From: Euwallacea fornicatus
Taxonomy: Eukaryota > Arthropoda > Insecta > Coleoptera > Curculionidae
Assembly: GCF_040115645.1 (NCBI RefSeq)
Contig: NC_089558.1
Span: forward strand, 3,844,001-3,908,000
DNA length: 64,000 nt
Direction: 5' to 3'
Shown here piece after piece: positions 10,901 through 23,080 of the stretch. Under the pieces are notes generated by a model. That model worked only from the letters and a program-made list of their open reading frames with translations, was not told the DNA's origin and searched no databases. How positions within the stretch are numbered: position 1 is the first letter of the stretch; the number at the start of each line of letters is the position of its first letter. The position numbers and the translations under genes were made by a program.

Positions 10901-13900
10901 TTATGGCCGCCATATTGAATTTTGATGGAGTCAAGTGAGCTTTAATCGTGCTTCTAATCAGCGCTCTTCATCACATCGGATGACGGATTCATTGAACAAA
11001 ACCTTGCATCCACAAAATTCATTTCTTCGGAGTTCGCATTTGCATCGTCATCCTTGTTGTGATTTTACTGTTCCGTTTTCATTGGCTGCTAATAAATTCC
11101 CTCGGCACGATTAAACTTATATATGTATCTTCTTTTTCGCAACTTGGTTTTCTTTAATATTTCTTTAATATTGTAAAATGCACTTTGCGGTGAAATCTTA
11201 TGTGCAGCTTTACAGATCATGCGGATACCAAGAAGGCTGCTAGGGACGGTAACTAGTTTTCATAACATTCAAATATGGACCTGTTACCACAAATATCTAC
11301 ACTATAATTTACCTCAGGTTTCATTTTGTCTGAGGTTGAACTAACCTGGACTAGTTTGAATTTTGTTTAACCTGAAATATTTTTACACCAATGGACTATT
11401 TCTTAGGTTTAAAGTGTTTGTTCCAGACCTACGTAATTTTTAATTTAGCGTTAGAATTTGCTGGGAATAGCGCGGGTGTTTGCCAATATAGAAGACCGAC
11501 TTGCCGTGTTGGACGTATCACAATTCTGGAACTGCTGCATATTTTTCATTAACTATACGCCAATCTTCCTTTTTAGGTCATTTAAACACTTGATATGGTA
11601 CATATTGGCTTAGAGTGTAGTATCATAATGGCGTATTACCTTGTACTGCCTTACATATTTGCCCACATATCCAAATATATCGCCGATATTATACTTAAAA
11701 CAATGTGGAACTTACCTCCGGGTTTCTTTTATTGATTTGATTTGATATCCGCGATAAGATTAAGTTGCATTCGCATGTACTCGTTATCCATACTTTTAAA
11801 CTTGAGACCATTAGGCAAAACATGAAGCGGTGGAAATTTCTAATCTGATAATTTAGCTGTGTTTATTCTGTTTTCTGGTTGCAAATTTTCTAGATAACAT
11901 ACGCCCCGATAAACCGAAAAACAACGAGGTTTTTCACTAAAGTAAGGTTGTTTTGAAATTTATTGATGTTTGCTTAATTTTAACGCTGGTTAGTTACTTA
12001 GGTTCGTTAATAAACATCTAGACCTAAGTGCCCAATCTCCGTTAAAACTAATCTAATATCCATAAATCTAAAAAAGTCGTACTCCGATGCGAGACATCGT
12101 TGCTTCTAGATGTGTCGAAATGTTAACGCTAGAACAGAATTTAGAGCTAGATTTTCGAAGGCCTTGATGGAATTGTGTTATGTTCCCACGTAAAGATATA
12201 TTTTATCATAATTGTAGGCTACAGAAACACAGAGTAGATAATTCACAACTTGATGTTCTTACGGATGACTCTCCTCCGATAGATGCGACACTGTTAAGTC
12301 AACTGTAAGCTCGCGTCACAGTATTTGAGGCTAAAAACCGCTCTGCCACCACCACAAACGCAGCCCATCTCCATACAAAACAAAACAGCAACTGTCGACA
12401 ATAGAAAAATTTTCCCTTTGAGTAAAAATTGTCTTTTATAAATTATACTAAATTTATGTTGCGATTGATCAAAGGTGAAAAAAAATTATAGTCACTACAC
12501 ACGCATGCACAAGATAATGAACTGAAAAGAACACTTAACGACCTCAACAGAAATATAGACACCAATATTGACGTTGATATTGTGGTTGGAAGCGAGCCAA
12601 GACATCGACAAATTATTAATTATTACTCCGCGAAGATGGAGCAGAGCAGAGTTAGCCAGACAGAGATAAATCTAACGCGTTTACCGGGCACTTTCAGTAG
12701 ACATAATATAGTTATAAAAGCTCCCCCCAATGCGATGGTCAGTCAGCAGGGTGATTCTCAGAAGGACTTTCCTTGCTGCTTTCCAGCAAACTCGCAGGCT
12801 GGGAAGGTCTCACCTCGACATTTGATCTCGAGGTAAGGTAACACCACAAACCGTAACATAGAGATGCTACGATTTATGCCTCCTGCGTTCTCTGTTTTTT
12901 TTTATTCATTCAAGTAGTAATCAAATAAAACATAATAAATAGTAAAAGTAACGTAATATATAAAAATGCATGGAGAGTCTTACTCCAATCTCTTTTCAGA
13001 TACCAACGAGAAAAGTTCGCTATAAGGACTATTTCTTGAGGGAGATTTGATGTGCTTCTCGGCCTCTAAAGGTTCTTCGTCGTTACAAATATTCACAAAT
13101 TTACCATCTACTTTAACCTTATAGACATTTCAGAACCTATTCAATCGATATTAAACCCGCTTGACTAATACTCGCAAATCGCGGTTCTTCCGAAAGAAAC
13201 CCGAAAAACTAACATTGCTCCTGAGTCATTATCCCACGAACCTCTTGCCACATTCCAGAGGGATTCACATTTCTGCGTTTTCGCTGAAATAAACGAATTG
13301 TCCTGAAACATTGGGTTCATTGTGTCTATTGGTAGCGAGAGACTTTTCTTCAAATTTAGTTACGGTTGCAAGTAATCTGTATAACCATGATCATTCAGCT
13401 GGCTCTGAATTTTCCGTCGACCAGCGTCAGCTAAATGTTCCGTTAGCTAATAATGTTCGTTAACAGTCCATGTACATCTAACGAACGGTTGGTACAGTGA
13501 GAATTTTCATCTGTCACGATGATAATCACCATAACATCAACCTATTTGCAGTTATCAGTAGGTTATCCAGTTTGAAAAAGAATTTCCTTGCCGTTATAGA
13601 GCTGAATTAACCTAGCGAGCTGAAATAGGGGATGATTGCGTTTAGTGCAGTCTTGTGCATACATGAAAAATTTGTAAAATGCTTGAATGAAGTAGAAGTG
13701 AGAAGCCGCCTCCTCTGTGTCCATCATTGCAGTGTTTCTCCCCATCGTGATGGCAAAATGGAGCACTCTTAATACCCCTACAATAAAAACAAACATTACC
13801 CTAACCAACGACTGCCCACCGCCAATTACGAACACCTTTAATAAATACTTTACAGCTGCAATAAAATCAATCCTTGTCAACTGTTTCCCATTCATCATAC

Positions 13901-14023
13901 CAGCTTCCCCTCCCAAGAGCCGACGTGACAGCTGCCGAAACTATACAGCTTCGTTAATCTGACTTGGCTATTACGAAAAAGATCCATCAGCCGAGCCAAA
14001 AATAAAATTTGAAAACAAAATCA

Positions 14024-14045
14024 AACACACACAGCACACACAACA
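14024..14045. repeat. Short CA-rich tract
   Basis: An interrupted (CA)n run directly precedes the promoter-like zone. It is a simple repeat. Confidence 0.6.
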
Positions 14046-14540
14046 AAATGGTATGCGAGTTCCCTGCCTGCCCGAAGGCGCCGATCGGGCGCAATCGTGC
14101 TTCCTCGCATGACGTCAATGCGGATCAGACGAGTTGATTGGTTAGGGGCGGAGTTAGATCCAGGCGGGTCGAAGCCCAAGCTCGGTTCTTTCGGGCAGCT
14201 AGTACGTTCGAAATGTCTTAAAAGTAAGCACGTTGCAGCCAAAATCGCGATTTTTACCCTGAAACCTGTATTTTCCTACTATTTCTTTTCGGTGTAGTGC
14301 TCGAGAAGGTTTCCAGTTGCCACTGTGAAATTTTCATCGAAATCGAACGGTTCTAACCCGGTGAAATCGTAAGGTGAATCCCAAAATATTTTAACATTAA
14401 TCTGTGTATGTAGGCGATGCAACGTTGCCGGTTAGCGCGGTCATAGACGTTGCCGATGCGATTTTTTAATGTCGAGCCATCGCGGCAACCATAGCGAGTG
14501 AGGCCCGAGACAGTTGAATGCGCAACTTGGAGGTAATGTG
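14040..14540. promoter_or_regulatory. Promoter-like GC-rich zone with CRE, CCAAT and GC box; possible Psc 5' exon
   Basis: Within 45 bp lie a perfect CRE palindrome TGACGTCA (14110-14117), a reverse CCAAT box ATTGG (14137-14141) and a GC box GGGGCGGAG (14145-14153). Base composition is markedly GC-richer and CpG-richer than the surrounding DNA. A donor-like GGAG|GTAATG sits near 14533. The Psc homologue needs an upstream non-coding exon, and this is the best promoter-like zone between it and the left edge. The link is inference: direction is not proved and the zone could serve an unseen gene to the left. Confidence 0.35.
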
Positions 14541-15189
14541 ATTTTTTGTGTCAATGCACTGTTTTTACCTTTGATATGCTTTCGCTTGCACTCTCTTTAG
14601 CCGCTTTCGTAATTATTGTTTGCATTGGATAATTGCTAGTTGGTAGTTCTTGCAGCTAGTTAATTATAGCGCCTGCCTAGCATCACCGTATGGGGAGTGT
14701 GCTTATAAACAAATTGCAGATGTGGCCCACAATTGCACAGCACAATGGTGAGGCGAATTCGGCCATGACAATAGGCACAATGTCGGTCCTGAGAAAGGAC
14801 TCAGAAAATGGTCACCTTGAATAGAAAGCCATTAGTTACCATTGACACCATAATATCGAAATCTTTTTCCGTTTCCACGAAAAAAAGGCCATAATGGAAA
14901 CGAAACTTTTGACGTTTGAAGAAGAAAAACAGATGAGGAAGCTCAAAAGATGGTTTAATGTTAATGAGTTCCCAAGGTTGAGACAACACGAGACCACCCG
15001 TCTGGTGGTCCAACCTGGCCAAGTGGAACCACCATACATTATCATGCTTCACCACAGTACTCGATACATATCGAAGATACCTCTCTACCGAAAGCGAAAT
15101 AAACAAATGCCGGCGCTGCTGCACGAAATAACAAACGACGACGGCAATAAATACATCACATCGGCTTTTTCTCTCCATCCTCGTTCCGC

Positions 15190-15850
15190 CGCATAGCACC
15201 GCGTACCTCTTTGTTTAAGTGCTAGTCACGAGTATCGCCGCTTTTCTTTTTTTAGGCAGCCGTAATGACACGCTATCCGTCTCTCTCGCAAATTACTACT
15301 TGCTTTCGACTTGCTCCTCTTTCTTTTCTGAAGCGGCGTTGCCACGCGTCCTCCTGTCTTCGCTCTTCGTTGGTTTCGTATCTGCGATCCGCCCTCTGTC
15401 CTCGTCTATTTCATTAAATTTGAGCCTCCGAGCCGGAATGTTACGGTTCGAGAGGGCTTTAGGGATCTCTCTACAAGATTACGCCGGTTATGGGTTACGT
15501 CCCTTTCTAGAACAGCGGTATGTGTGTTTGTTTCCTGCCTGAGGGGTGCAAAACGTAAAAAATAATATCGTCAGGGGAGATCGGAGGGTCGAACTCGTTC
15601 GGATGGTTTTAGTACGAGTACGTAGGGATGCATGGTTTTGTGAAGTTATTTGACGATCGATTTTTTGAGCAACTGCGAATGAAGCGGCATGGCAGGAATA
15701 GGAAGGAAGCAGGAATGGAGCATTTGTGGCCAATGGATAATGCACGCTTGTAGTTTTAGTTGTCAGTATCTAGGTACGGAATTCATTTTCTCAATCAGAT
15801 CACTATCACCTGTCAATTAAAGGTGAAAGAAGATTATAAGGTAAGTAACT
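15190..15850. promoter_or_regulatory. GC-rich zone ending in a strong splice-donor match
   Basis: The stretch contains pyrimidine-rich and CpG-containing sequence and ends in AAG|GTAAGTAA at 15840/15841, a very good donor consensus on the + strand. It could be an alternative 5' untranslated exon of the downstream Psc homologue. No coding similarity was found in any frame; the 107-codon + frame open from 15219 reads as low-complexity Ser/Leu. Confidence 0.25.
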
Positions 15851-18800
15851 GCGGGCTTTGCAAGAAAACAGAGTGCGTCGCCATCTGGTTAGAAAGAACA
15901 TCGATCTTTCAGTGGTAAATTTCAATTTCATTCAATTCAATTTCTTCAGGTTGGTAATGTATAGTCCAATCCAAATTATTTGTCACCAAAATTCTTGTTA
16001 CTCATAGAATCCTGACAAACATTCAGCGATATCTTCAGTCCCGCAGAAATATAGAGAACCTGGAGAACTTCGTTATACTGGTGCATTCCCTGAATATAAT
16101 ACAATAAAATAGTCATCCCCATTTAGACGTGTGTGTGAAGTTAGTTAAAGCTTTAAGATGAGTCAAAGACAACTAATAGCATGTGTTTCTTTCAGTACTT
16201 TTAATCCAGGATACGTTAAGACTTATATAAACTAGAAGAACATCAACGACTTTCAAAAACTACTTCACTAACACCCATTCATAGCATAGTTAACAGGTAC
16301 AAGCATCAGGGGGCAAGAGATCATATAAAGTAGATTGTGAATGATTGTGGCAATCTCAATATTACAAAGAAGAAATTCTTAGTGTCTTTATGACTCTATG
16401 AAAAGATCAAAGAAACAGTTTTTATCCATTGTTTTCTGTAAGGACTAGTCTAGGACTAGTCCAAAGTTTCCGTCAATGTAGGTAGTCAATTGGATGGTTT
16501 GGGGCTATTAATGAAACTCTATGTTGTTTCGAAGCCGTCAACGTTTCTTCTACTTCTCCTAAGTCAAGACGCAATCAAAACCCTCTTAGTCAAGAGTAAC
16601 ATCTAAAAAACATAAAAGACTCCGGATAATAAAAAATCTAAATATATATGTGAAAGATAGAGAAAAGGAATATAAAAATAACTCAGAAACGGTATCTAAA
16701 TACTTCTGGCTATAGATACGTCATTTTACTGTAGAGGACAATATGGCGCTCTCTACATACTCAGAGTTATCATCTCGACAAATTCTATTGATCTAATTGA
16801 TTTTCAAAAACGTATCATTTCCCCTTAATATTAAATTCTTAAACTATCTGTTCAGTGAAGTTATACGCTCAAATTGAGCCCAAGGTAACTGACAATCCAG
16901 ATCGCTCTCTTAGTTACCAGATGCCTTCTTTCTTGGTTTGATGGAGAATTTTTGGAGAGTATAGCTTTATTCTAATACAGAGCAATATCAATCGTTAGAA
17001 TCAGTTGAAGATATGTGTAAAGAGTTCCGACCAGAATTTTCTGCAAATTTTTGCCTGCCCTTGAATGTTCAGGATCATTTTACCTATTTCTCTGTTGGAA
17101 CAGGCCTCGAGGTAAAAACATTGTTCTCGGAATAGACTCGGAAGTATGCGTCGTCGTTGTCTAGGACTAACTTCTTAACATTTACGTTGCAGAACTATCA
17201 TGTACCTTGAGTGGAGGTTTTCTACGAATGTTGTCTATCAAAAGTCAGACATATCAATCTGTGATTACAAGCCCCTATAACAGAACCCATATAATTCCTT
17301 ATAAAAACCATAAATTGGCTTGACAAAACCAAATGATCATCATATTATCTAATACTCCATTTCCTGCTACATAAACAACCTTTGTTAACTAATGAGCGAT
17401 TTTGTGAAGATTACATTACGTGTTGAATTGACATTCATGACATTACTGTTGCAACTCCATTTTAAGTTCCATGATAATATTCCTGCCAAGTCAAATATGT
17501 CTCTTTGTTTAATAATTCTCATATTTTCCCAATGGAATTACGAATTGGCAACGATGCTTTTAAAGGCCAAAATTATCTTGTTTTTAAGCTTATAATGAAG
17601 AGAAGCAGAAAAATAATTTTGAGTGCGTAATGGAGAATCCAATCTAACACCGAATTCGTACATCCGAGAAGTGCACACTACGTGGCACAATATGGCTGCC
17701 AAATGCTGTGTGCGTCTAACACATTACTAGACGTCATAACACTGCAAAGAGAGTAAATAAAGTCGGTCATATTGTTGCATTGCGTGCGCACTAGTGCGGG
17801 TCTCAGAACACGCTCATAAGTTACCTTAGATCATAGTTATGGTATTCTAGAGGTGATCCTTCCTTTTGAAGCTTTTATTTCCGTTGTTCAGTATATTTCA
17901 TGGTTATGTTTTCTGGCGCTCTCTACAATCGTAAGAAAAAAAAGTTCATGAATCATTCATTAACCCTTCTGCTTATCAACCGACACCTGGATCCAGCAGA
18001 TAGTTCTCTAGGGAAAAGGTAACAAGTCGCATCATGTGTGATGCAGAAATTACGGTTTTGCAGGATAGCTTTCACATTTGGCTGAACCATAGTGCGATGA
18101 GGAATTTTGTTTGAAAACTCTGTTGTGAAAGAGTGGTTCAGCCTCAGAAATATGGAACTTAACCAGGGATAAAAGACCCAAACGTTGAAATCGGATAGAA
18201 TTTTCGATTGAACGTTTGAAATTGTAACAAATATGAGTAGCTCCTGTTTCCCTTCTTTGCGGGCAGCAAAGAGAAATAGGTTTATTTAACAGTTTTGAAA
18301 ATGTACTTGAAAGGAAATGAAGCAAGAGCAAAGATTTTGAAAGGAAATGAAAAGAGAGATTTTGTCGAGAACGAAATAAACTGGTATCTCCTATTAGAGA
18401 ATTGTATTGAGAAAGATTTAAAAGGGAGGGAGATTTATAAGTGTTAACCCTGAAACAACCAACACGAACCCCATTTAACTTTCAAAGAAAAAGAAGGAGC
18501 TTCGAGATTCTAGAATTTTTGCGTCAATTTAACTCTAACGACATTTTCAGCTAGGAAAACTTTTGCAAGGCTATGATTAAAGAAACTCTCCCTTGAGAGG
18601 TATGAAAGTGCAAATGGACCATACAAATGGACTTTAACGTCAGAAGTACTTTAGATGTTTTCTAGAAACCTTTTTAAGTTGCTATAATAACCTAAAGAAG
18701 GAGAGATCAACGATTCTCAGCAATCACCCTCTAAGAAAGTTCGAAAAGGAATACATTCCAACTTGCATAGGTCGATAGAAAATTAGTGTAATGGCCCTAT

Positions 18801-21800
18801 GTCAATTTGATTTTTTCGGAAAGTTGTTTACTGGCTCAATGAGGGTGATCTCATGATGTCTGGATGCTTTCTAGATTTGAATTTGAATTGAGAAGAGTGA
18901 CATCAGAGAAGAAAAACTGTATGAGTCGAAAGTTGGAGAATGCCGAATGGACACATTTAATATAACAAAATTATCTACGATAATTCCCTCAAAAAGAACC
19001 AAAATGGAGGCAAAGCTAGATCTTCTAACTAAATCCAAACTCCTCGTTTTCCCCCATCTAATTTTCAATAAATTCGATGTTTGTTTTCGCTTCGAGTTGA
19101 CTGTTATTAATTCTGTTTGGTTTACTAATATAATCATAGAGTGTTTACTTAAGTAGTTTGCATGTGGTGCCTGATGGAACTTTGCAGTCTGTCTTCGTAG
19201 TAATGGGTTTTTAGAGTTGTTGGTTCGTTGACTTGAACTTTAATGCCTCGTTTTTTTACCATCGATTCAAGTAATAATTGAGAATAGCGAAGAAAAACAA
19301 CAGGCTTTCGTCACGCAAACTGGGTAAGCCCTTCTTCACTGCCGGGGCTCATAAAGCCGTCTCGTACGAGAAGTGAATACTCAAACAGAAGAACCGGATA
19401 CGGAGGTTTATATACAAATTATTGCCTGGCTTTGAAAACAAGTTGTATGAGACTTATGTGGAAAAAAACAAACAAAAGTACTTGGTGAGATTTATCAAAG
19501 AATCTCACCTGCACTAAACACACCTTACCTATAAATCGGAAGCTTTGGTTAATTTAACACTTAACTGGTCTCAAACAAAAACGCTGAAATTAGCCTACCC
19601 AATGGAGCATGACTTTCCACGAAGACTGCTCGACTGAGAGCTGTTTACTAGACTTTCTCGCCTTCCATGAATAAGCAATTAAAACATAGCTACAAGATCA
19701 AAAAAAGCTTTAAAGACAGTAATACGAGCTTAATAGAATCCTCGCAGTCGATCAATTCACCCTGAGCACTCAGCAAAGACATAAATTTTAAATATGAGAA
19801 AGGGACAGCTGCAAAAATAGTTCGGCTTTACCCGATTTAAGGGCGTCCCGCCGAAAAATGCAGCTCCGATCTGTCTACTTTCGCTACCCATAAGCCGAAA
19901 ATAGGATTTGCTTTTAGTCTCTTCACATCTTAATGACTTGTCCCATTAAGGGAGAAAACTTGAAGGGCGATGATTGGTTTATATATAGAGGGTGTAGTTT
20001 TATTCATGGAAAATTGCACCTGAATTGCCACAATATCAAAGATTCATTAATCATTATAGTGTAACCCGAGCGTGGGTTACATGTCTGTACTTAATTATAC
20101 GTTGTTTGGCAGCAACTCTGTATCTTCGAGCAGAAGCAATTTGTCTATTCGGCGAATGATGGATTGCTGAGAGATATGTATGTAAAATGAAAGTAGATGT
20201 GCGGAATAATCGCCTGATGATGTTATAATGCTTAAAGCGAGAGATGTACAAAGTCCAGAAATAATCACAAAATTAATCACTAGTGAAAAATACTTATACT
20301 TCGAGTTAACACTGCATTAAGAACACTCATTGACATATAAGTAGATCGTCGTAAACCCAACATTATTCAAGAAAATGCTTTTCTCAACAGTACATGATAT
20401 TTCATATGAGTCTTTCTTTTCCTAAATTTTCAGTTGAGTTTTTTGTCGCGTAAAAACATCGAACTCCCCGCAAACTTCCAAATTTTTATTCTGGTTCCTA
20501 TAAAATCGGAGGTTTCCAAAAAACTTCCTTTTGATAGAAAATCCGTTTGTTTTTCAATGATGTATGTCGAGTGGCTTGATCGATGAAAAAAAGTCGTCAT
20601 GTCGTTAGCGGCTCTTATTTAATTTTGTCGGTTAAGCTTATTTTGTCATCACTACCAACAAGCGCCCTGTATAACAGACCCGTTTTATAGTATAGCTTGC
20701 GGGAGAAAACAAATAACCACAAAAACGGTAGGACTAATAGGATCAAAAATAACCTTTATTTCTATAAATTGCAAGTGGAAAGAGTCGTCGTGTGTCTAAA
20801 ACAGTACTTATTTCTCAAAACTCACAATGACATTTCCATCAGACACAAATTTCTTTGAAAACGTGGATTTTTAAAGATATTTCTAATTCTCCCTTCTTTG
20901 CAAGGTAAAGTTAATGTCATAATTTAAGCTGCCAGTCGGTCAATCGTCAATGTACATTAATCGGATGTAAAGCTGCATCGTAAATTAAAGTATCAGAAGT
21001 TAAAGAATGCAATGGCACATCTATTGAGGAAATATGTTGCCGTCCAATCGTTTATCGAGAGAATATAGTAAAGTTCTCTTTCATCAAGTTAAGAGAATAA
21101 TATTCTTAAGTATTTATGTGATATTTAATATGACTTCAAGGACATAGGTGCATTTTTTCCATCGGTTCTCTCTCTTCTATTTAAATCTTCATGTTTATCG
21201 AACGAGTTCGAAGGACCAAAAATTACGGTTGGTTGAATAAGTTGAACTATTGTGTATAAAATTCAGTTATCATTACAACATAACAGTAAAATTAAGCAAA
21301 TTCGTGCCGCTCAGCGAACAATCTTATTTCAATAGAACATTTTAAAGACACAATGCGTGATAAATTAAGTAGATAAAATTTTCAGTGGTACTCAGGCTTA
21401 AACAAACTTGGAAGTGAGCGGAGTGCGATCACCAACCGACTCAACTCAATTGACAGGGGGCCATTAAAGCAGATCGTTGCCAAACACTTTTAACGTCGGG
21501 CGATTAAAACTTTGATTTAAATCATTGCAAAAGTTTACCACTATTACAGTGATTTTATCAAAAATCATTTTGGAAACGTAAAAATTCACACTATTACTAC
21601 GCTTTCATAAGGCACCATCAAGATAACGCTGACTTTCCGCCAAGCAGATAGTCGCCATATTGACGTGTCAATCAAGCACCGATAGTCGATTGCTTGCCGT
21701 TGATTAAAAAACCACCCAAACAACGGTACACATCCTCGATAAAAGGCGGTTAGATGTAAGCACCCAGATTAATCGGTTAGATTGTGTTTAATGTATCCTC

Positions 21801-22000
21801 AGATACCTGTCACTTGATATGCTAATACATAAACAAATAACGTTTGCTTATTTACTATTAACGCGTGCTCCTACTTGTCAACTAGTAAAAAAAACATTCA
21901 ATCCATTAATATCTGATTACCATATTCACGTCAAACCCACCCCTAATTGAGTGAAACATATGCCGATCGTTCGCCTCGTCACCCCCCTGATACGTGCACC
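15851..22000. other. Gene-free stretch, probably Psc first intron
   Basis: AT-rich sequence without recognised coding, RNA or repeat features. The stretch 16.0-19.2 kb is unusually rich in GAAAAG/AAGAA words on the + strand. Short frames (for example 18050-18331 on -) look random. Confidence 0.5.
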
Positions 22001-22104
22001 GCGGCTTTCTTCGGGTTAATTATGGCCCCCACGTTCGTATGTTTAATAATGCCCAGAGGGAGAGCGAGGCCTACTTGACGAGTCACGTTCAAGGGTCGGA
22101 AACA

Positions 22105-22187
22105 GGCCACTCCCATCTCTTACGTCATTCTGATCTCCTGTTCGGAGACCCTGCGAAACCACGTGGCTGAAGCGGGCGGCAAGGACG
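22105..22187 (+). promoter_or_regulatory. CACGTG module, copy A
   Basis: The 63 bases ending in CCACGTGGC (22159-22167) align without gaps to copy B (27588-27650) with 46 identities by eye. Similarity continues in the flank (AAGGACG in both). It lies in a GC-rich block (about 22000-22260) within AT-rich DNA, 7.4 kb before the Psc start exon. CACGTG is the core E-box/G-box bound by bHLH-zip factors. Regulatory function is inferred from conservation between copies only. Confidence 0.45.
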
Positions 22188-22803
22188 AATTTCGAGGGAA
22201 GAGATGTATGTGATGATGATGAGGGTCCGAGAGGCGATGACTTACTTATAGAAGTTTATGGGAATATCGGTAGAATTGAATGTGTGGGTAGAGGAGATTT
22301 TTTAAAGATTTTTAAAAAGTTGGGTAGTAGAGGAGAGAGAAGAAGGTGGGAAAACATGCAGGAAAAACAAATTCTTTTATTGCACCCCACACAGTATATA
22401 TATACATATGTAATTCCCGTTTGTATGTATATAGGGTAAACAGAGAAAGAAATAACTACATTCTTGACATCTTTTTTGTAGGTAGGTGATCAGAAACTAT
22501 GAAATGGCATCCATTTCAACATATTTTGCTGCTGCGAATAGAATTTGCAGAACTGCAGCTATCATTATTGTTTTGTATACTAGCCCCATTTGTTAACTGC
22601 GTTACGAAAAAATAAAGGCGTTCATTACTCAACGAGTTGCGAAATGAAACCGGTTTAGTTACTAATTTCGATTAAAAAGACCTTTATGTGTTAAAATTAG
22701 AAAAACAAGTAAAATATGTAATATATTATTAAAAGATAACATTCACTCAGGTAGGAATCATTTTAAATATCCTAGCTACGCTGTTTTTAATCACTTATTT
22801 ATT

Positions 22804-22852
22804 ATTCATTTGCACGTTGCTATGCGTGCAAATGAATGCATTCATTTGCATG
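22804..22852. repeat. Three alternating ATTTGCA arms (octamer-like sites)
   Basis: Arm 1 (22804-22816, ATTCATTTGCACG), its exact complement (22825-22837) and a third copy in the first orientation (22840-22852, ATTCATTTGCATG) lie within 49 bp. The third contains ATTTGCAT, the exact reverse complement of the POU octamer ATGCAAAT; the other two differ at the last base. The middle arm can pair with either neighbour. Confidence 0.6.
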
Positions 22853-22934
22853 TTGTTATTTCGAAAAAGGCGCTGACCGATCCATTTTTCTTTTCAGTTA
22901 TACGTTAGTTTAACTACATATTTTTTTATTTATA

Positions 22935-23080
22935 TAGGGTGTTTCAAAAACAAATTATGATACCTTATTTAATTTTTTTCTGTCTCGTACGGGCGTTGAT
23001 GATGATTCTTGAAGAAAATCTTGTTTTACATTTAACGCAAAGAAAATAATTCGTAATCGTAATTTGAAAGAAAATCTTGA
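22935..23080. mobile_element. Single transposon-like tip
   Basis: TATAGGGTGTTTCAAAAAC at 22936 resembles the start of an inverted-repeat element. No partner tip was found. The open frames to the right (23090-23299 on +, 23361-23684 on -) show no family that I recognise. Confidence 0.25.

Larger units (their letters stand above)
8910..14020. other. Gene-free stretch left of the promoter-like zone
   Basis: It contains the 9.69-kb hairpin, the GA microsatellite and one transposon-like tip, with no recognisable exon. The overlapping frames at 13563-13962 on both strands have no family similarity. Confidence 0.6.

Noticed and set aside
14801..15199. 132-codon - frame and a 100-codon + frame over the same bases
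   Set aside because: Neither product has a recognisable domain, and both lie in the GC-richer promoter-like zone, where stop codons are rarer by composition.
16440..16462. Direct repeat around GGACTAGTC
   Set aside because: It is only two copies of an 11-base word containing the palindrome ACTAGT, with nothing around it.
20061..20080. Seven-base hairpin GTAACCC...GGGTTAC
   Set aside because: Arms this short are expected by chance in 64 kb.
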